The notes below the pieces were generated by a model. It searched no databases. It was given only the letters and a program-made list of their open reading frames with translations, and was not told where the DNA came from. A program made the position numbers and the translations under genes. A stretch of 62,089 nucleotides of DNA from Ralstonia pickettii (GTDB lineage Bacteria > Pseudomonadota > Gammaproteobacteria > Burkholderiales > Burkholderiaceae): NCBI RefSeq assembly GCF_001699815.1, contig NZ_MCGB01000077.1, positions 1 to 62,089 of the forward strand. Direction: 5' to 3'. Shown piece after piece: positions 44,457 to 54,666 of this stretch. Numbering within the stretch: the stretch's first letter is position 1; each line of letters starts with the position of its first letter.

Positions 44457-45529
44457 CAGAACGTGTAGCCGATCTGCTGCGCGCGATCTTCGAGTTGATC
44501 GAGCAGGCGAGCCAGCGGCGCCAGCGCGTTGTAGCGGCTGCACACACGGCGCAGGTAGGCGATGAAGCGCGGGGTGTCTTCCACGTAGCCGGTCTTGCCG
44601 TCGCGGTAGCACAGGCGCGCGAAAATGCCGGCCACCTTCAGATGGCGTTGCGCGCCCATCCATTCGAGCGCACGGTAGAACTCGCCGAAGTCTTCGTCCA
44701 CGGGCAACTTGGCGGCGCGGGCCGCTTCCCAGTAGCGCACGGCCCAATCCAGCTCCTGCTCTTCGTCCCACGACAGGAAGGCGTCGCGCAGCAGCGAGGC
44801 GGCGTCGTAGGTGATCGGTCCGTAGACGGCGTCTTGGAAGTCCAGCACGCCCGGCTGCGATGGGTCGGCCGCGTTGATCATCAAATTACGGGGCATGTAG
44901 TCACGATGCACGTACACGCGCGGCTGGGCCAAGGCGCTATCGACCAGCAGCTTGAACACCTTGTCGAGCGATTCGCGCTGGGTGGCGTCGAGCGGGCGTT
45001 GCAGGTGGCGGTCGACGTACCAGTCCGGAAACAGCGACAGTTCGCGGCGCAGCAGCGCCTCGTCATACGGCGGCAGCTCGCCTTCGCGGGAAGCCAACTG
45101 CCAGCGCACCAGAGTATGGATGGCAGGGCGGAACAGCGTGTTGGCGTAGGCGAGGTCGAAATCGCGCTCGCGCAGCGATTGCAGATACGTTTGTGGGCCC
45201 AGGTCGGTCAGCAGCAAGAAGCCCTGCGCAAGATCCTGCTCCAGCACCAGCGGCGCGCGCACGCCGGCACCATTGAGCAGACCGGCCACATGGACGAACG
45301 GGCGGCAGTCTTCCTGCGGCGGCGGGGCGTCCATGACGACCAGCGTGCCGGGCTTGCCACTGACGGCGCTGTCCAGGCGGAAATACCGGCGGAAGCTGGC
45401 ATCGGCCGAAGCAGGTTGCAGCGTGTCGATGCGCAGGCCGTGGGCGGCGGGCAATGTGCCGAGCCAGTCGCGCAATTGGCTGAGGCGTGCGTCGGTTGCG
45501 CCTGCTGCGGCGCCAGGGGTCGAAGCCAT
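44456..45529 (-). CDS. amgK: N-acetylmuramate/N-acetylglucosamine kinase
   Basis: 357-residue kinase of the APH (aminoglycoside phosphotransferase) fold. Catalytic HRDYMPRNLM at 208-217 (Asp210, Asn215) and metal-binding Asp230 in GVLDFQDAVYGP. AmgK phosphorylates the anomeric position of MurNAc and GlcNAc, feeding MurU. The identification rests on family resemblance, on murU three genes on, and on lptD divergent next door, the arrangement known in Pseudomonas. It is not likely to confer drug resistance. Confidence 0.87.
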   Translation of the reverse strand: MASTPGAAAGATDARLSQLRDWLGTLPAAHGLRIDTLQPASADASFRRYFRLDSAVSGKPGTLVVMDAPPPQEDCRPFVHVAGLLNGAGVRAPLVLEQDLAQGFLLLTDLGPQTYLQSLRERDFDLAYANTLFRPAIHTLVRWQLASREGELPPYDEALLRRELSLFPDWYVDRHLQRPLDATQRESLDKVFKLLVDSALAQPRVYVHRDYMPRNLMINAADPSQPGVLDFQDAVYGPITYDAASLLRDAFLSWDEEQELDWAVRYWEAARAAKLPVDEDFGEFYRALEWMGAQRHLKVAGIFARLCYRDGKTGYVEDTPRFIAYLRRVCSRYNALAPLARLLDQLEDRAQQIGYTF

Positions 45530-45705
45530 GCTGAGAGAATGCTGGAATGAGGCTGGGAGGAAGCCCCGTATAATACCCGACCGAGTTTCGCCGCGAGCGA
45601 GCGCCGGCCTTGTCCAGGCTGCGTCCGGCGGCGGGATTGACCGCAGTACCGACTGATTTTGTGCCTGTGCGTGCCGTTGCGCGCGCGGCCCTGTTCCCGA
45701 TCTGC

Positions 45706-48147
45706 ATGACCGAACCGAACCGAGCCAGGAAGAACCGGCAGCGCGCTGCTGTCGCCGCGCCCGATCAGCGGCCCGCCGACTTGGCCACCATCAGGCGTGG
45801 CACGCTGGCATTGCGCCCGCTGGTATTTGCGGTGGCCGGTGTCTGGACGGCGACGTCCGCGGCGCAGAGCACGGGCACAACGCAAGCGACGGCGCCCGCT
45901 GTCACTCCGGCCTCGTCGGTGACCGCGCTGGCGACGTCCGGACCGACCACGCCCGGCGGCAGTCCGCTGGTGCCCAAGATGGCCGAGCCCGTCCAGCGAC
46001 CGGACAACACTGTCCCCACGTTTACCGCGGCCGACAAGATGGACGGTCGCACCAACGAAGACATCCACCTGCGCGGTAATGGCGAACTGCGCCGCAACGG
46101 CTCGGTGCTGAAGGGCGACACGCTCGATTACAACCAGGACACCGACGTCGCAACCGCAACCGGCAACGTGCGCCTGTTCAAGGGCGGCACGCTGGTCACC
46201 GGCCCGGACGCCAAGCTGAAGATTACCGCCAACGAAGGGACCATCAGCACGCCGAGCTACGAGTTCCACTCGAACGGCGGCCACGGCACTGCAGACCGCA
46301 TCGACTTCGTCGACAAGGACAACAGCCGCATCACGCGCGGCACGTACACCACGTGCTCGCCCGACAACGTCGACTGGTACTTCAGCGCCAGCCGCATCGA
46401 CATCGACAGCGACCGCCAGGTCGGCACGGGCCGCAACGGCGTGCTGCACTTCTTCGGCGTGCCGGTGTTTGCGGCGCCGGTCATGGATTTTCCGCTCAAT
46501 GACGATCGGCGCAGCGGTTTCCTGGCACCGGTGTTCGGCTACAACAGCCGCAGCGGGGCCGACGTCACGCTGCCGTACTACTTCAACATCGCGCCGAATC
46601 GCGATCTGACGTTGTATCCGCGTCTGCTGAGCCAGCGCGGCTTGCAGCTCGGCGCGGAATACCGCTATCTCGATACATCGTACAGCGGCGTTCTGCGTGG
46701 CGAATTCCTGCCCGATGATCGTGAGGCAGGCCGCAACCGCTGGTCGATTTCGGCAGTACACACACAGCGCCTGGCGCCGGGCCTGACCGGCTACATCAAC
46801 TACAACAAGGTTTCCGATAACACCTACCCGGATGACCTCGGCCGCAGCATTGTCACGGCGACGCAGCGGCAGTACATCCAGGAGGGCGGTGTTAGTTACT
46901 CGTTCGGCGACTGGGTTGCGCTGGCGCGCGTGCAGAAGTTCCAGACGCTGTCGACCGCCACAACGCCACTCGCAGCACCGTATGAGCGACTGCCGCAGTT
47001 GAGCCTGACCTATAACAAGTACGACGTTGGCGGCTTTGACATCAATTTCCTGACCGACTACACGCGGTTTTCGATCCCGACGGCCAATACCGTGCAGGGC
47101 GAGCGCCTGTTCATGCAGCCGACGATCAGCTACCCGATCGTCCGCCCCGGCTGGTACGTCACCCCGAAGTTCATCCTGAACACCACCGCATACCGCCTGG
47201 ACCGCCCGGCCGGCGACACGCAGGACACGCAGATCAATCGCACGCTTCCGACGTTCTCGCTCGATTCGGGCATGACCTTCGAGCGCGATGCGCCGCTGGT
47301 CTCCAAATTGTTCGGCGTGAGCTACATCCAGACGCTGGAGCCGCGCGTGTTCTACGTGTACACGCCGTATCGCGACCAGTCGCAGATTCCGTTGTTCGAT
47401 ACCGGCCAGTCGGACTACAACCTCGGGCAGATATTTACCGAGAACCCGTACACCGGTTACGACCGCATTGCCGACAACAACAAGGTGACGGCAGGTGTGA
47501 CCACGCGTTTCATCGAGGCCGAATCAGGCATCGAGCGCCTGCGTGCCACGATTGCGCAGCGCGTCGATCTCGACGGGCAGCGCGTGACGCTGGCGGGTGC
47601 GGCCCCGACGTCGGTACGCCGCTATTCGGACCTTCTGGGTGCGACCACGATCCAGATGTTCCGCGGCATCTTTTTCGATACGAACCTTCAGTACAATCAG
47701 GACCTCGACCGCATCATGCGTTCGACGGTCGCGTTCAGCTGGAAGCCGGAAGCCAACAAGGTGATCAACCTCGGCTACCGCTATTACCGGCAAGACGCCA
47801 ATACCGGTCAGTTGCCGCTGGAACAGGCCGATATCTCCACGCAGTGGCCGATTACGCGGCGCCTCTACGGCCTGGGTCGCATCGGTTACGACCTGGATGC
47901 GCGCAAGCCATCGGATGTGCTGCTCGGCCTCGAATATGTGGCGGACTGCTGGGTCGGCCGACTGGCGGTACAGCGCTACAGCAATGCGGTTTCGGGCTAT
48001 ACGACGCATATCTTTGCCCAGATCGAATTCAAGGGTTTGTCGAAGGTGGGGAACAATCCGATCGACGTGATTCGTCTGAACGTGCCCGGCTACCAGCCGG
48101 TGAACGCACAGCCGATCACGCCGTCCGTGCTGGATCAATATGAATAA
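45706..48147 (+). CDS. lptD: LPS-assembly protein LptD
   Basis: 813 residues. Outer membrane barrel that, with LptE, inserts lipopolysaccharide into the outer leaflet. A long basic N terminus and hydrophobic stretch (LALRPLVFAVAGVWTATSAA) form the signal region; the OstA/LptA-like jellyroll follows (LRGNGELRRNGSVLKGDTLDY; GNVRLFKGGTLVTGPDAKL), then the barrel, ending in YTTHIFAQIEFKGLSKVG. Cysteine pairs (TTCSPDN, ADCWVG) fit the disulfide bonding of the family. The frame reaches 45610; the ATG at 45706 is preferred. The gene overlaps surA by eight bases. Confidence 0.94.
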   Translation: MTEPNRARKNRQRAAVAAPDQRPADLATIRRGTLALRPLVFAVAGVWTATSAAQSTGTTQATAPAVTPASSVTALATSGPTTPGGSPLVPKMAEPVQRPDNTVPTFTAADKMDGRTNEDIHLRGNGELRRNGSVLKGDTLDYNQDTDVATATGNVRLFKGGTLVTGPDAKLKITANEGTISTPSYEFHSNGGHGTADRIDFVDKDNSRITRGTYTTCSPDNVDWYFSASRIDIDSDRQVGTGRNGVLHFFGVPVFAAPVMDFPLNDDRRSGFLAPVFGYNSRSGADVTLPYYFNIAPNRDLTLYPRLLSQRGLQLGAEYRYLDTSYSGVLRGEFLPDDREAGRNRWSISAVHTQRLAPGLTGYINYNKVSDNTYPDDLGRSIVTATQRQYIQEGGVSYSFGDWVALARVQKFQTLSTATTPLAAPYERLPQLSLTYNKYDVGGFDINFLTDYTRFSIPTANTVQGERLFMQPTISYPIVRPGWYVTPKFILNTTAYRLDRPAGDTQDTQINRTLPTFSLDSGMTFERDAPLVSKLFGVSYIQTLEPRVFYVYTPYRDQSQIPLFDTGQSDYNLGQIFTENPYTGYDRIADNNKVTAGVTTRFIEAESGIERLRATIAQRVDLDGQRVTLAGAAPTSVRRYSDLLGATTIQMFRGIFFDTNLQYNQDLDRIMRSTVAFSWKPEANKVINLGYRYYRQDANTGQLPLEQADISTQWPITRRLYGLGRIGYDLDARKPSDVLLGLEYVADCWVGRLAVQRYSNAVSGYTTHIFAQIEFKGLSKVGNNPIDVIRLNVPGYQPVNAQPITPSVLDQYE

Positions 48148-49642
48148 CGACATCATGGCTTTCCAATCGACCGCTTTCGCCACGCGTGTGGCTCCTCTGG
48201 GCCGCTTGCGTGTTGCCACCGGCGTGCTGCTTGCGCTGTTGGCGGGGACCACGCTGTCGCCAGCCGTCCACGCGCAGCAGGCGCAATCGGCAAAAAAGAG
48301 TGCACCGGTGCGGGGCATCTTCGCCAACCCCGGTTCGTCGCCGAGCCAGCCGCTGCTGCAGGGCACGCTGCCCGAGCCAACGGCTCCAGGCGCGCCGCGC
48401 AGCCAGTTGGTCGACGAGGTGGTGGCTGTGGTCAACACCGACGTCATCACCCGCCGCGAACTGCTCAACCGCGCGGATCTGGTCGAGCGCACGTTCCGCG
48501 CACAGAACCGCCCGCTGCCGCCGCGCGCCGATCTGCTCGGCGAAGTGCTTGAGCAGCTCATCCTGGAGCGCGTGCAGGCGCAGACCGCCAAGGAAAGCGG
48601 CATCCGCGTGTCCGACGCCGATGTGGATCGCGCCGTGGAAAGCGTGGCCCAGCGCAACAACCTGTCGGTGCCGCAGCTCAAGAGCAAGCTGAAGGACGCC
48701 GGCATGACGTACGACAAGTACCGCGACGACCTGCGTCAGGAAATCCTTCTGGCGCGCCTGCGTGAGCGCGAGGTCGACTCGAAGGTGCAGGTCTACGACG
48801 GCGAGATCGACAACTATCTGGCGCAGCAGGGTGGCGGCACGGCCCCGGCCGGCGAACAGCAATACAACGTCGCGCAGATTCTCGTGCCGGTCGCCGAAGG
48901 CGCCACGGATGCCGAGAAGGCCGCAGCGCGCAAGAAGGCCGAAGGCCTGCTCAAGCAAGCGCAGGGCGGCGCGGATTTCGCCAAGCTGGCGCGTGACAAT
49001 TCTGGCGCGCAAGATGCCGCGCAAGGCGGCGAGCTTGGGCTGCGGCCGATCGGGCGCCTGCCGGCTGTGTTTGCCAACGCCGTGGTCGACATGAAGGCGG
49101 GCCAGGTGGCGAGCCAAGTGGTCGAAAGCCCGGCTGGTTATCACGTGATCAAGCTGTTGGAGAAGCGCGCATCGAGCACGGCCATTGCCGCCAAGGTGCA
49201 GCAGACGCAAGTGCGCCACATCCTGATCAAGACCGGTCCGACGATGTCGGCGGACGACGCGCGCCGCCAGTTGGTGGGCCTGCGTGACCGGATCGTCCAC
49301 GGCTACGATTTTGGCGATGCGGCACGCCGGTATTCGCAGGACGGCTCTGCCGGTGCGGGTGGCGAGCTGGGCTGGGTGTCGCCGGGCCAGCTGGTGCCGG
49401 AATTTGAGCAGGCCATGAACCAGCTCAAGCCGGGCGATGTGTCGCAGCCGGTGCAAAGCCAGTTCGGTGTGCACCTGATCCAGGTGGAAGGCCGCCGCGA
49501 GGCAGAGGTGTCGGGAGACCGCGAGCGCGACTACGCGCGCTCGGTCATTCGCGAGCAGAAGGTGCAGGCCGCCTATGAGGATTGGCTGCGTGAACTGCGC
49601 GATTCGGCACACGTGGAATACCGCGTGAACCGTCAGCAATAA
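48140..49642 (+). CDS. surA: Periplasmic chaperone / peptidyl-prolyl isomerase SurA
   Basis: 500 residues. Escorts outer membrane proteins, LptD included. Signal region LLALLAGTTLSPAVHAQ near 30-45; SurA N-terminal domain (VDEVVAVVNTDVITRRELL; LERVQAQTAKESGIRVSDADVDRAV); two parvulin domains (YNVAQILVPVAEG to GYHVIKLLE and VRHILIKTGP to GVHLIQVEG). The start could be ATG 48140 or ATG 48155. The order lptD-surA-pdxA-rsmA is widely kept. Confidence 0.95.
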   Translation: MNNDIMAFQSTAFATRVAPLGRLRVATGVLLALLAGTTLSPAVHAQQAQSAKKSAPVRGIFANPGSSPSQPLLQGTLPEPTAPGAPRSQLVDEVVAVVNTDVITRRELLNRADLVERTFRAQNRPLPPRADLLGEVLEQLILERVQAQTAKESGIRVSDADVDRAVESVAQRNNLSVPQLKSKLKDAGMTYDKYRDDLRQEILLARLREREVDSKVQVYDGEIDNYLAQQGGGTAPAGEQQYNVAQILVPVAEGATDAEKAAARKKAEGLLKQAQGGADFAKLARDNSGAQDAAQGGELGLRPIGRLPAVFANAVVDMKAGQVASQVVESPAGYHVIKLLEKRASSTAIAAKVQQTQVRHILIKTGPTMSADDARRQLVGLRDRIVHGYDFGDAARRYSQDGSAGAGGELGWVSPGQLVPEFEQAMNQLKPGDVSQPVQSQFGVHLIQVEGRREAEVSGDRERDYARSVIREQKVQAAYEDWLRELRDSAHVEYRVNRQQ

Positions 49643-49662
49643 GCTACGGGCATCCGCATCGC

Positions 49663-49686
49663 TCACGGCCGCCTGCGGGCGGCCGT
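49663..49686 (+). terminator. GC hairpin between surA and pdxA
   Basis: CACGGCCGCC, loop TGCG, GGCGGCCGTG: perfect 10-bp stem followed by GCGTTTCTAG. With no proper T-run it is a weak terminator or an attenuator at most. Confidence 0.35.
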
Positions 49687-49730
49687 GGCGTTTCTAGATC
49701 GCTCCAGAAACCATCGCAGGAAAGCGCTGC

Positions 49731-50747
49731 ATGCTGAACATTGCCATCACCACTGGCGAACCCGCCGGTATCGGCCCCGACATCACCGTGGCCGCTTTGC
49801 TGCATTTGGCGCGGCAGGCATTGCCGCGTTACGCCGATGTGCAGTGGCACGTGATTGGCGATGCCGCGCTGCTGCAGGCACGCGCTGACGCGATCGCGCA
49901 GGGCGATTTCTGGCGCGTTGCCTCGACGGCGCTGACTGTCGTGGAGCGCCCGCTGGGTGCGCCGGTGCGCGCCGGCGTGCTCGATGCCGCCAACGGCCGC
50001 TATGTGCTGGACTTGCTCGACGCTGCCATCGACGGTTGCCAGATCGGCACCGAAGATGGCGTCCGTTACGACGCGATGGTCACGGCGCCGGTGCAGAAGA
50101 GCACGATCAACGACGCAGGCGTGCCTTTTACCGGCCACACCGAGTACCTGGCCGAGCGCAGCCGAACGCCGCGCGTGGTAATGATGCTCGCCGGTCCGCA
50201 GCCGGCGCACGACAACGCCATGCTGCGCGTGGCGCTGGCGACGACGCACTTGCCGCTGCGCGAGGTGCCGGACGCCATCACCCCCGCGGTGCTCGACGAA
50301 ACGCTGGACATCGTGCAGCGTGACCTGCGCATGCGTTTTGGACTGAACGCACCTCGCATCCTCGTGACGGGGTTGAATCCGCATGCGGGTGAATCCGGCC
50401 ACCTCGGCCGCGAAGAGATCGAGGTGATCGAGCCCGCCATCGCGCGGGCGCGTGCACGCGGAATCGATGCCCGCGGTCCGTATCCGGCCGATACGCTGTT
50501 CCAGCCGCGCCTGCTGGCCGATGCCGATTGCGTGCTGGCGATGTACCACGACCAAGGTTTGGCGCCGCTCAAGTACGGCACCTTCGGCCATGGCGTGAAC
50601 ATCACGCTGGGCTTGCCGTTTGTCCGCACGTCGGTGGACCACGGCACGGCGCTGGACTTGGCCGGCACGGGCCGCGCCGAGTTCGGCAGCATGATCGAGG
50701 CGATCGATACTGCCATCGCCATGGCGCGGCACACCGCGCGCTCCTGA
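49731..50747 (+). CDS. pdxA: 4-hydroxythreonine-4-phosphate dehydrogenase
   Basis: 338 residues. NAD-dependent enzyme of pyridoxal-5-phosphate synthesis. [14 protein letters not shown] at the start, [23 protein letters not shown] with a metal His, [15 protein letters not shown], and [20 protein letters not shown] with further metal His residues. CAGGAAAG upstream of the ATG. Continues into rsmA after 32 bases. Confidence 0.96.
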   Translation: MLNIAITTGEPAGIGPDITVAALLHLARQALPRYADVQWHVIGDAALLQARADAIAQGDFWRVASTALTVVERPLGAPVRAGVLDAANGRYVLDLLDAAIDGCQIGTEDGVRYDAMVTAPVQKSTINDAGVPFTGHTEYLAERSRTPRVVMMLAGPQPAHDNAMLRVALATTHLPLREVPDAITPAVLDETLDIVQRDLRMRFGLNAPRILVTGLNPHAGESGHLGREEIEVIEPAIARARARGIDARGPYPADTLFQPRLLADADCVLAMYHDQGLAPLKYGTFGHGVNITLGLPFVRTSVDHGTALDLAGTGRAEFGSMIEAIDTAIAMARHTARS

Positions 50748-50779
50748 GTTTCCTTCACCTCTTCGATTTCGAGTTCGCA

Positions 50780-51625
50780 ATGGCACGATCCACGACCGGC
50801 GTTCACCAAGGGCACCAGGCCCGCAAGCGCTTCGGCCAGAACTTCCTGGTCGATGACGGCGTGATCCACGCCATCGTTGCCGCCATCGATCCGAAGCCCG
50901 ACGATGTACTTGTCGAGATCGGCCCCGGCCTGGGCGCGCTCACGGTGCCGCTGATGGAGCGCGTGCGCACGCTGCAGGTGGTCGAGCTGGATCGAGACCT
51001 TGTCGCGCGCTTGCAGCAGCGATTCGGTGATCGGCTGATCGTGCATGCGGGCGATGCACTGGCGTTCGATTTCGGTTCGCTGCAGGAGGCGGGCCGGCCG
51101 CTGCGCATCGTCGGCAACCTGCCGTACAACATCTCGAGCCCGCTGCTGTTTCATCTGGCCACGTTCGCCGATCGTGTGCGCGATCAGCATTTCATGCTGC
51201 AGAAAGAAGTGGTCGACCGCATGGTCGCCGCGCCGGGTAGCAAGGCGTTCAGCCGGCTGTCGGTGATGCTGCAGGTGCGGTACTACATGGAGCTGGTGCT
51301 GGATGTGCCGCCGGGCTCGTTCAACCCGCCGCCCAAAGTGGATTCGGCGGTGGTGCGGATGATTCCGTGGCCGGCCGACAAATCGCCGTATGCGCCGGTC
51401 GACCTGCGCGCGCTTGGCACGGTGGTGACGATGGCGTTTTCGCAGCGCCGCAAGGTGTTGCGCAACACGCTGGGCGCGCTGCGCGATGTGATCGATTTCG
51501 AAGCGCTTGGCTTTGACCTGGGCCGGCGCGCAGAAGAAGTGTCGGTGGAAGACTTCGTGGCAGTGGCGAACGCACTGCCGGCCAATCGCATTGCCGGCAG
51601 CGCCTCCGACCTTAGCGAAGATTGA
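50780..51625 (+). CDS. rsmA: 16S rRNA dimethyladenosine transferase
   Basis: 281 residues, dimethylates two adjacent adenines near the 3' end of 16S r[22 protein letters not shown]-binding [13 protein letters not shown], catalytic motif [12 protein letters not shown], and C-terminal [12 protein letters not shown]. The frame is open upstream to 50528 inside pdxA; the ATG at 50780 gives the family start. Its 3' end overlaps the convergent EamA gene by 14 bases. Confidence 0.96.
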   Translation: MARSTTGVHQGHQARKRFGQNFLVDDGVIHAIVAAIDPKPDDVLVEIGPGLGALTVPLMERVRTLQVVELDRDLVARLQQRFGDRLIVHAGDALAFDFGSLQEAGRPLRIVGNLPYNISSPLLFHLATFADRVRDQHFMLQKEVVDRMVAAPGSKAFSRLSVMLQVRYYMELVLDVPPGSFNPPPKVDSAVVRMIPWPADKSPYAPVDLRALGTVVTMAFSQRRKVLRNTLGALRDVIDFEALGFDLGRRAEEVSVEDFVAVANALPANRIAGSASDLSED

Positions 51626-52517
51626 CGAGCAGGATGCCCGACAGCACGAGCGCCGCCGCCAGAGCAAACCGCAGTCCCACCGGCTCGTGCAACAGCAGCA
51701 CGCCAAACGCCACGCCAAACAGCGGCGTCAGGAACGAGAACACCGACAACCGCGATGCCAGGTAGCGGCGCAGCAGCCAGAACCACGTCAGGTAACTGGC
51801 GAACGCAATCAGCACGGATTGGTAGGCGAGGCTGGCCAGCGCGGTCGGTGTAAGGTTTGCCGTAAAGGCCTGGCCGGTGCCGGCGGCCATCAACAGCAAC
51901 AGCACGGCCGAGACGGCAAGTTGGTACAGCAGCGTCTTCGCTGCCGGTGCTTCGGAAAGCTTGCTTGCCCGCACGACGATGGTCGTCGCGCCCCACAGCG
52001 CGCCTGCCACCACGCCCAGCGCGTCGCCCAGCGAGGTCGACGGCCCGGCCGCCGGGTGCAGGACACCGTCGGCGAACGCCAGCACGATCCCCGCAAACGC
52101 AATGCCGATCCCGGCCCACTGGCGCGGGCGCAGGTGCTCACCCGGCACGAAAAAGTGCAGGCCGAGGGCGGTGAAGATCGGCGCGGTGTAAAGGAACACC
52201 GCCATGCGCGAGGCAGTGGTGTAGCTCAGGCCAATGAAGATGCACAGGAACTCGACCCCGAAGAGCACACCGGCCATCAGACCACCGGCCAATGTGCCGT
52301 CACGCACCGACAGGCACGTGCCGCGCCACAGCGCAAACGCCAGTACCAGGACCGACGCGATTGCCGAGCGCACACCGGCCTGCATGACGGGCCCCACGTC
52401 GTGCGCGGCCACCTTGATGGCAACCTGCTGAAAGCCCCAGCACATGCACAGCACCACCATCAGGCCGATGGCAGTGCCGTCCAGCGGCCGGCGGATGGCG
52501 TCAGTGGCGGTTGCCAT
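51612..52517 (-). CDS. EamA/DMT family transporter
   Basis: 301 residues with about ten membrane helices arranged as two EamA repeats (first ending near 140 with [13 protein letters not shown], second ending [15 protein letters not shown]). The segment [35 protein letters not shown] is typical of RhaT/YdcZ-type metabolite exporters. Substrate unknown. Its start overlaps the gloA end by 17 bases. Confidence 0.85.
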   Translation of the reverse strand: MATATDAIRRPLDGTAIGLMVVLCMCWGFQQVAIKVAAHDVGPVMQAGVRSAIASVLVLAFALWRGTCLSVRDGTLAGGLMAGVLFGVEFLCIFIGLSYTTASRMAVFLYTAPIFTALGLHFFVPGEHLRPRQWAGIGIAFAGIVLAFADGVLHPAAGPSTSLGDALGVVAGALWGATTIVVRASKLSEAPAAKTLLYQLAVSAVLLLLMAAGTGQAFTANLTPTALASLAYQSVLIAFASYLTWFWLLRRYLASRLSVFSFLTPLFGVAFGVLLLHEPVGLRFALAAALVLSGILLVNLR

Positions 52518-52908
52518 CGGGCATCGAGCGCGCCTGGATCAGCTCGATCTTGTAGCCATCCGGATCTTCCACAAACGCGATGATGGTGCTGCCGCCCTTG
52601 ACCGGGCCCGCTTCACGCGTGACCTTGCCGCCTGCGTTACGAATCTGGTCACAGGCTTGTGCGGCATCGTCGACCTCGATGGCCAAGTGCCCGAATGCCG
52701 TGCCGAGTTCGTACTCGCTCACCCCGTAGTTGTAGGTCAGTTCGATGACCGTGTTGCTGGCTTCCGGGCCGTAGCCGACGAACGCCAGCGAGTACTTGTA
52801 CTCGGGGTTGTCGCTGGTGCGCAGCAGTTGCATGCCGAGCACCTTGGTGTAGAAGTCGATCGAGCGCTGCATGTCGCCGACGCGCAGCATGGTGTGGAGC
52901 ATTCGCAT
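52501..52908 (-). CDS. gloA: Lactoylglutathione lyase (glyoxalase I)
   Basis: 135 residues. Converts the methylglyoxal-glutathione adduct to S-lactoylglutathione. [20 protein letters not shown] supplies the first metal His, [26 protein letters not shown] a Glu and His, and [11 protein letters not shown] the last Glu, so all four metal ligands are present; length matches the nickel-type bacterial enzyme. GGAAAC before the ATG. Confidence 0.95.
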   Translation of the reverse strand: MRMLHTMLRVGDMQRSIDFYTKVLGMQLLRTSDNPEYKYSLAFVGYGPEASNTVIELTYNYGVSEYELGTAFGHLAIEVDDAAQACDQIRNAGGKVTREAGPVKGGSTIIAFVEDPDGYKIELIQARSMPDGNRH

Positions 52909-53027
52909 GGGGTTTCCTTCCTGGAGGACTGTGGGGAAGGCAATATTGTAGGAGGGTGTGGCCGAGCGTGCAGGACAGGCGTTCTCTGCAACCGCCGCAT
53001 CCGCCGCAGGAGCGTCGGCAGGGCGAA

Positions 53028-53906
53028 TCAGAACGCCGGCAAGTATTCCGGCGGATGCGAGCGCAGTTGCTCCCGCGCCTCACGAAACTCAGGAAAGATC
53101 GACTCCACCGTGTCCCAGAAGCGCGGGCTGTGGTTCATCTCTTTGAGATGCGCCAGTTCATGCGCAACCACGTAGTCGATCAAGCTGAGGGGGAAATGCA
53201 CGAGGCGCCAGTTCAGGCGGATCTTGCCGTCGGCGGTGCAGCTTCCCCAGCGCGTGGCGGCGGAGGAGAGTGCATACGCGCTATGCCGCACGCCAAGGCG
53301 CTCGGCATATACCTCAAGACGCTCGCCGAAGAGGCGTCGGGCTTGCGTCTGCAGCCAGCCTTGCACGCGGTCCTTGATCTGCTGCTCGGTGGTGGTGTGC
53401 GGCAGGCCCAGGTGCAGCATGCTGGTGTCGGCATCGAACATCAATGCGCCGATGGGCGATTCCAGCTTGAGCGTGATCGTCTTGCCGAGGAACGGCAATC
53501 CGGCGCCGTCCTGCCACTCCATCGTCGGCAGCATGCGGCGTGCGGCGCTCGTGCGCCATTCGGCCAGCTTGGCGAAGATCCACTTCTGCTTTTCGGCGAT
53601 GGCGTGTTCGATCTCGGCGAGCGTGACCCAGCGCGGTGCCGTGATCGACAGGCCGCGGTCATCGATGACAAAGCCGATGGTCCGCCGCGACGAGCGCTTG
53701 AGGTTATAGATGAGCGCGCGCTCGCCCAGCGTCAGGCGGCGCTGGTGGGGGCCAAGCGGTGCGGTGGAAAAATCGAGTGCGGGCGGGGCGAGGAGCGGCG
53801 CGTCAGGCGGCTGCGTGGGCGACGAGGCTTCGGGTGCGAGCAGCGGCAGCTCAAGCTGGACGCTGTCGGCGGTGGTGGGCGAAGTCGGTGGGCGCAGCAG
53901 TTTCAT
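53028..53906 (-). CDS. YgjP-type (DUF45/M48-like) metallopeptidase family protein
   Basis: 292 residues. C-terminal zinc motif [20 protein letters not shown], with [26 protein letters not shown] before it, is the DUF45 (SprT-like) signature. N-terminal 60 residues are Pro/Ala/Ser-rich and variable. Biological target unknown. ATG at 53906 overlaps the plsC stop (ATGA), so it is translated after plsC. Confidence 0.87.
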   Translation of the reverse strand: MKLLRPPTSPTTADSVQLELPLLAPEASSPTQPPDAPLLAPPALDFSTAPLGPHQRRLTLGERALIYNLKRSSRRTIGFVIDDRGLSITAPRWVTLAEIEHAIAEKQKWIFAKLAEWRTSAARRMLPTMEWQDGAGLPFLGKTITLKLESPIGALMFDADTSMLHLGLPHTTTEQQIKDRVQGWLQTQARRLFGERLEVYAERLGVRHSAYALSSAATRWGSCTADGKIRLNWRLVHFPLSLIDYVVAHELAHLKEMNHSPRFWDTVESIFPEFREAREQLRSHPPEYLPAF

Positions 53907-54655
53907 GCGTGCTCGCGGTAGCTATCGGCGTCGATTCTACGCATTTCCGCTTCGATCCATGCTTCGACTTCGCGGTTGAGTTCGTCGCTGGTCTTGCCTG
54001 CAGTCGGGATGGCCGGACCGACCGACAGCGTGATCAGGCCCGGATGCTTCAGGAACGAATTGCGCGGCCACACGCGGCCGGAGTTGTGGGCGATCGGGAT
54101 GACCCACGCGCCGGTATCCACGGCAAAACGCGCACCGCCGCTCTTGTAGCGCGGCTTCGGGTCGCCCGAGCGCGTGCGGGTGCCTTCCGGGAACATGATC
54201 ACCCACGCGCCTTCGGCCATGCGTTCCTTGCCCTGACGTGCGACCGAGGCGAACGCGTTGGCGCCGTCCTTGCGGTTGATGTGCACCATTTTGAGCATGC
54301 CCAGCGCCCAGCCGAAGAAGGGCACATACAGCAGCTCGCGCTTGAATACGTAGCACAGCGGCCGAGGCATGGTCGCGACATAGGCCATGGTTTCCCACGC
54401 GGACTGATGCTTGGAGAGCAGCACCACCGGCTTGTTGGTGGCGACGGCTTCTTCGATGTGCTCCCAGCCCTGGTATTGCCAACGGATGCCGAGCAGCCAG
54501 CGCGCCATCCAGATGGCGGATTTGGTCCAGCCCGACACCATCCAGAACCGGCGAGCCGGATTCATGAACGGGAACACGATGAAGCAGGCCACCGCATAGA
54601 TCGGCGTCCAGACAATCAGGAAAATCAGGTACAGCAGCGAACGGATAAAAGTCAT
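53903..54655 (-). CDS. plsC: 1-acyl-sn-glycerol-3-phosphate acyltransferase
   Basis: 250 residues. Adds the second acyl chain to make phosphatidic acid. An N-terminal membrane helix (IRSLLYLIFLIVWTPIYAVACFI) precedes the acyltransferase motifs: His83 with Glu88 in KHQSAWET (HX4E where HX4D is more usual) and FPEGTRT at 155-161. That variant is found in a PlsC subgroup. The frame is open upstream to 54940; the ATG at 54655 gives the conserved start. It is 11 bases after gmhB. Confidence 0.92.
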   Translation of the reverse strand: MTFIRSLLYLIFLIVWTPIYAVACFIVFPFMNPARRFWMVSGWTKSAIWMARWLLGIRWQYQGWEHIEEAVATNKPVVLLSKHQSAWETMAYVATMPRPLCYVFKRELLYVPFFGWALGMLKMVHINRKDGANAFASVARQGKERMAEGAWVIMFPEGTRTRSGDPKPRYKSGGARFAVDTGAWVIPIAHNSGRVWPRNSFLKHPGLITLSVGPAIPTAGKTSDELNREVEAWIEAEMRRIDADSYREHA

Positions 54656-54666
54656 TGGGGGCGAAT

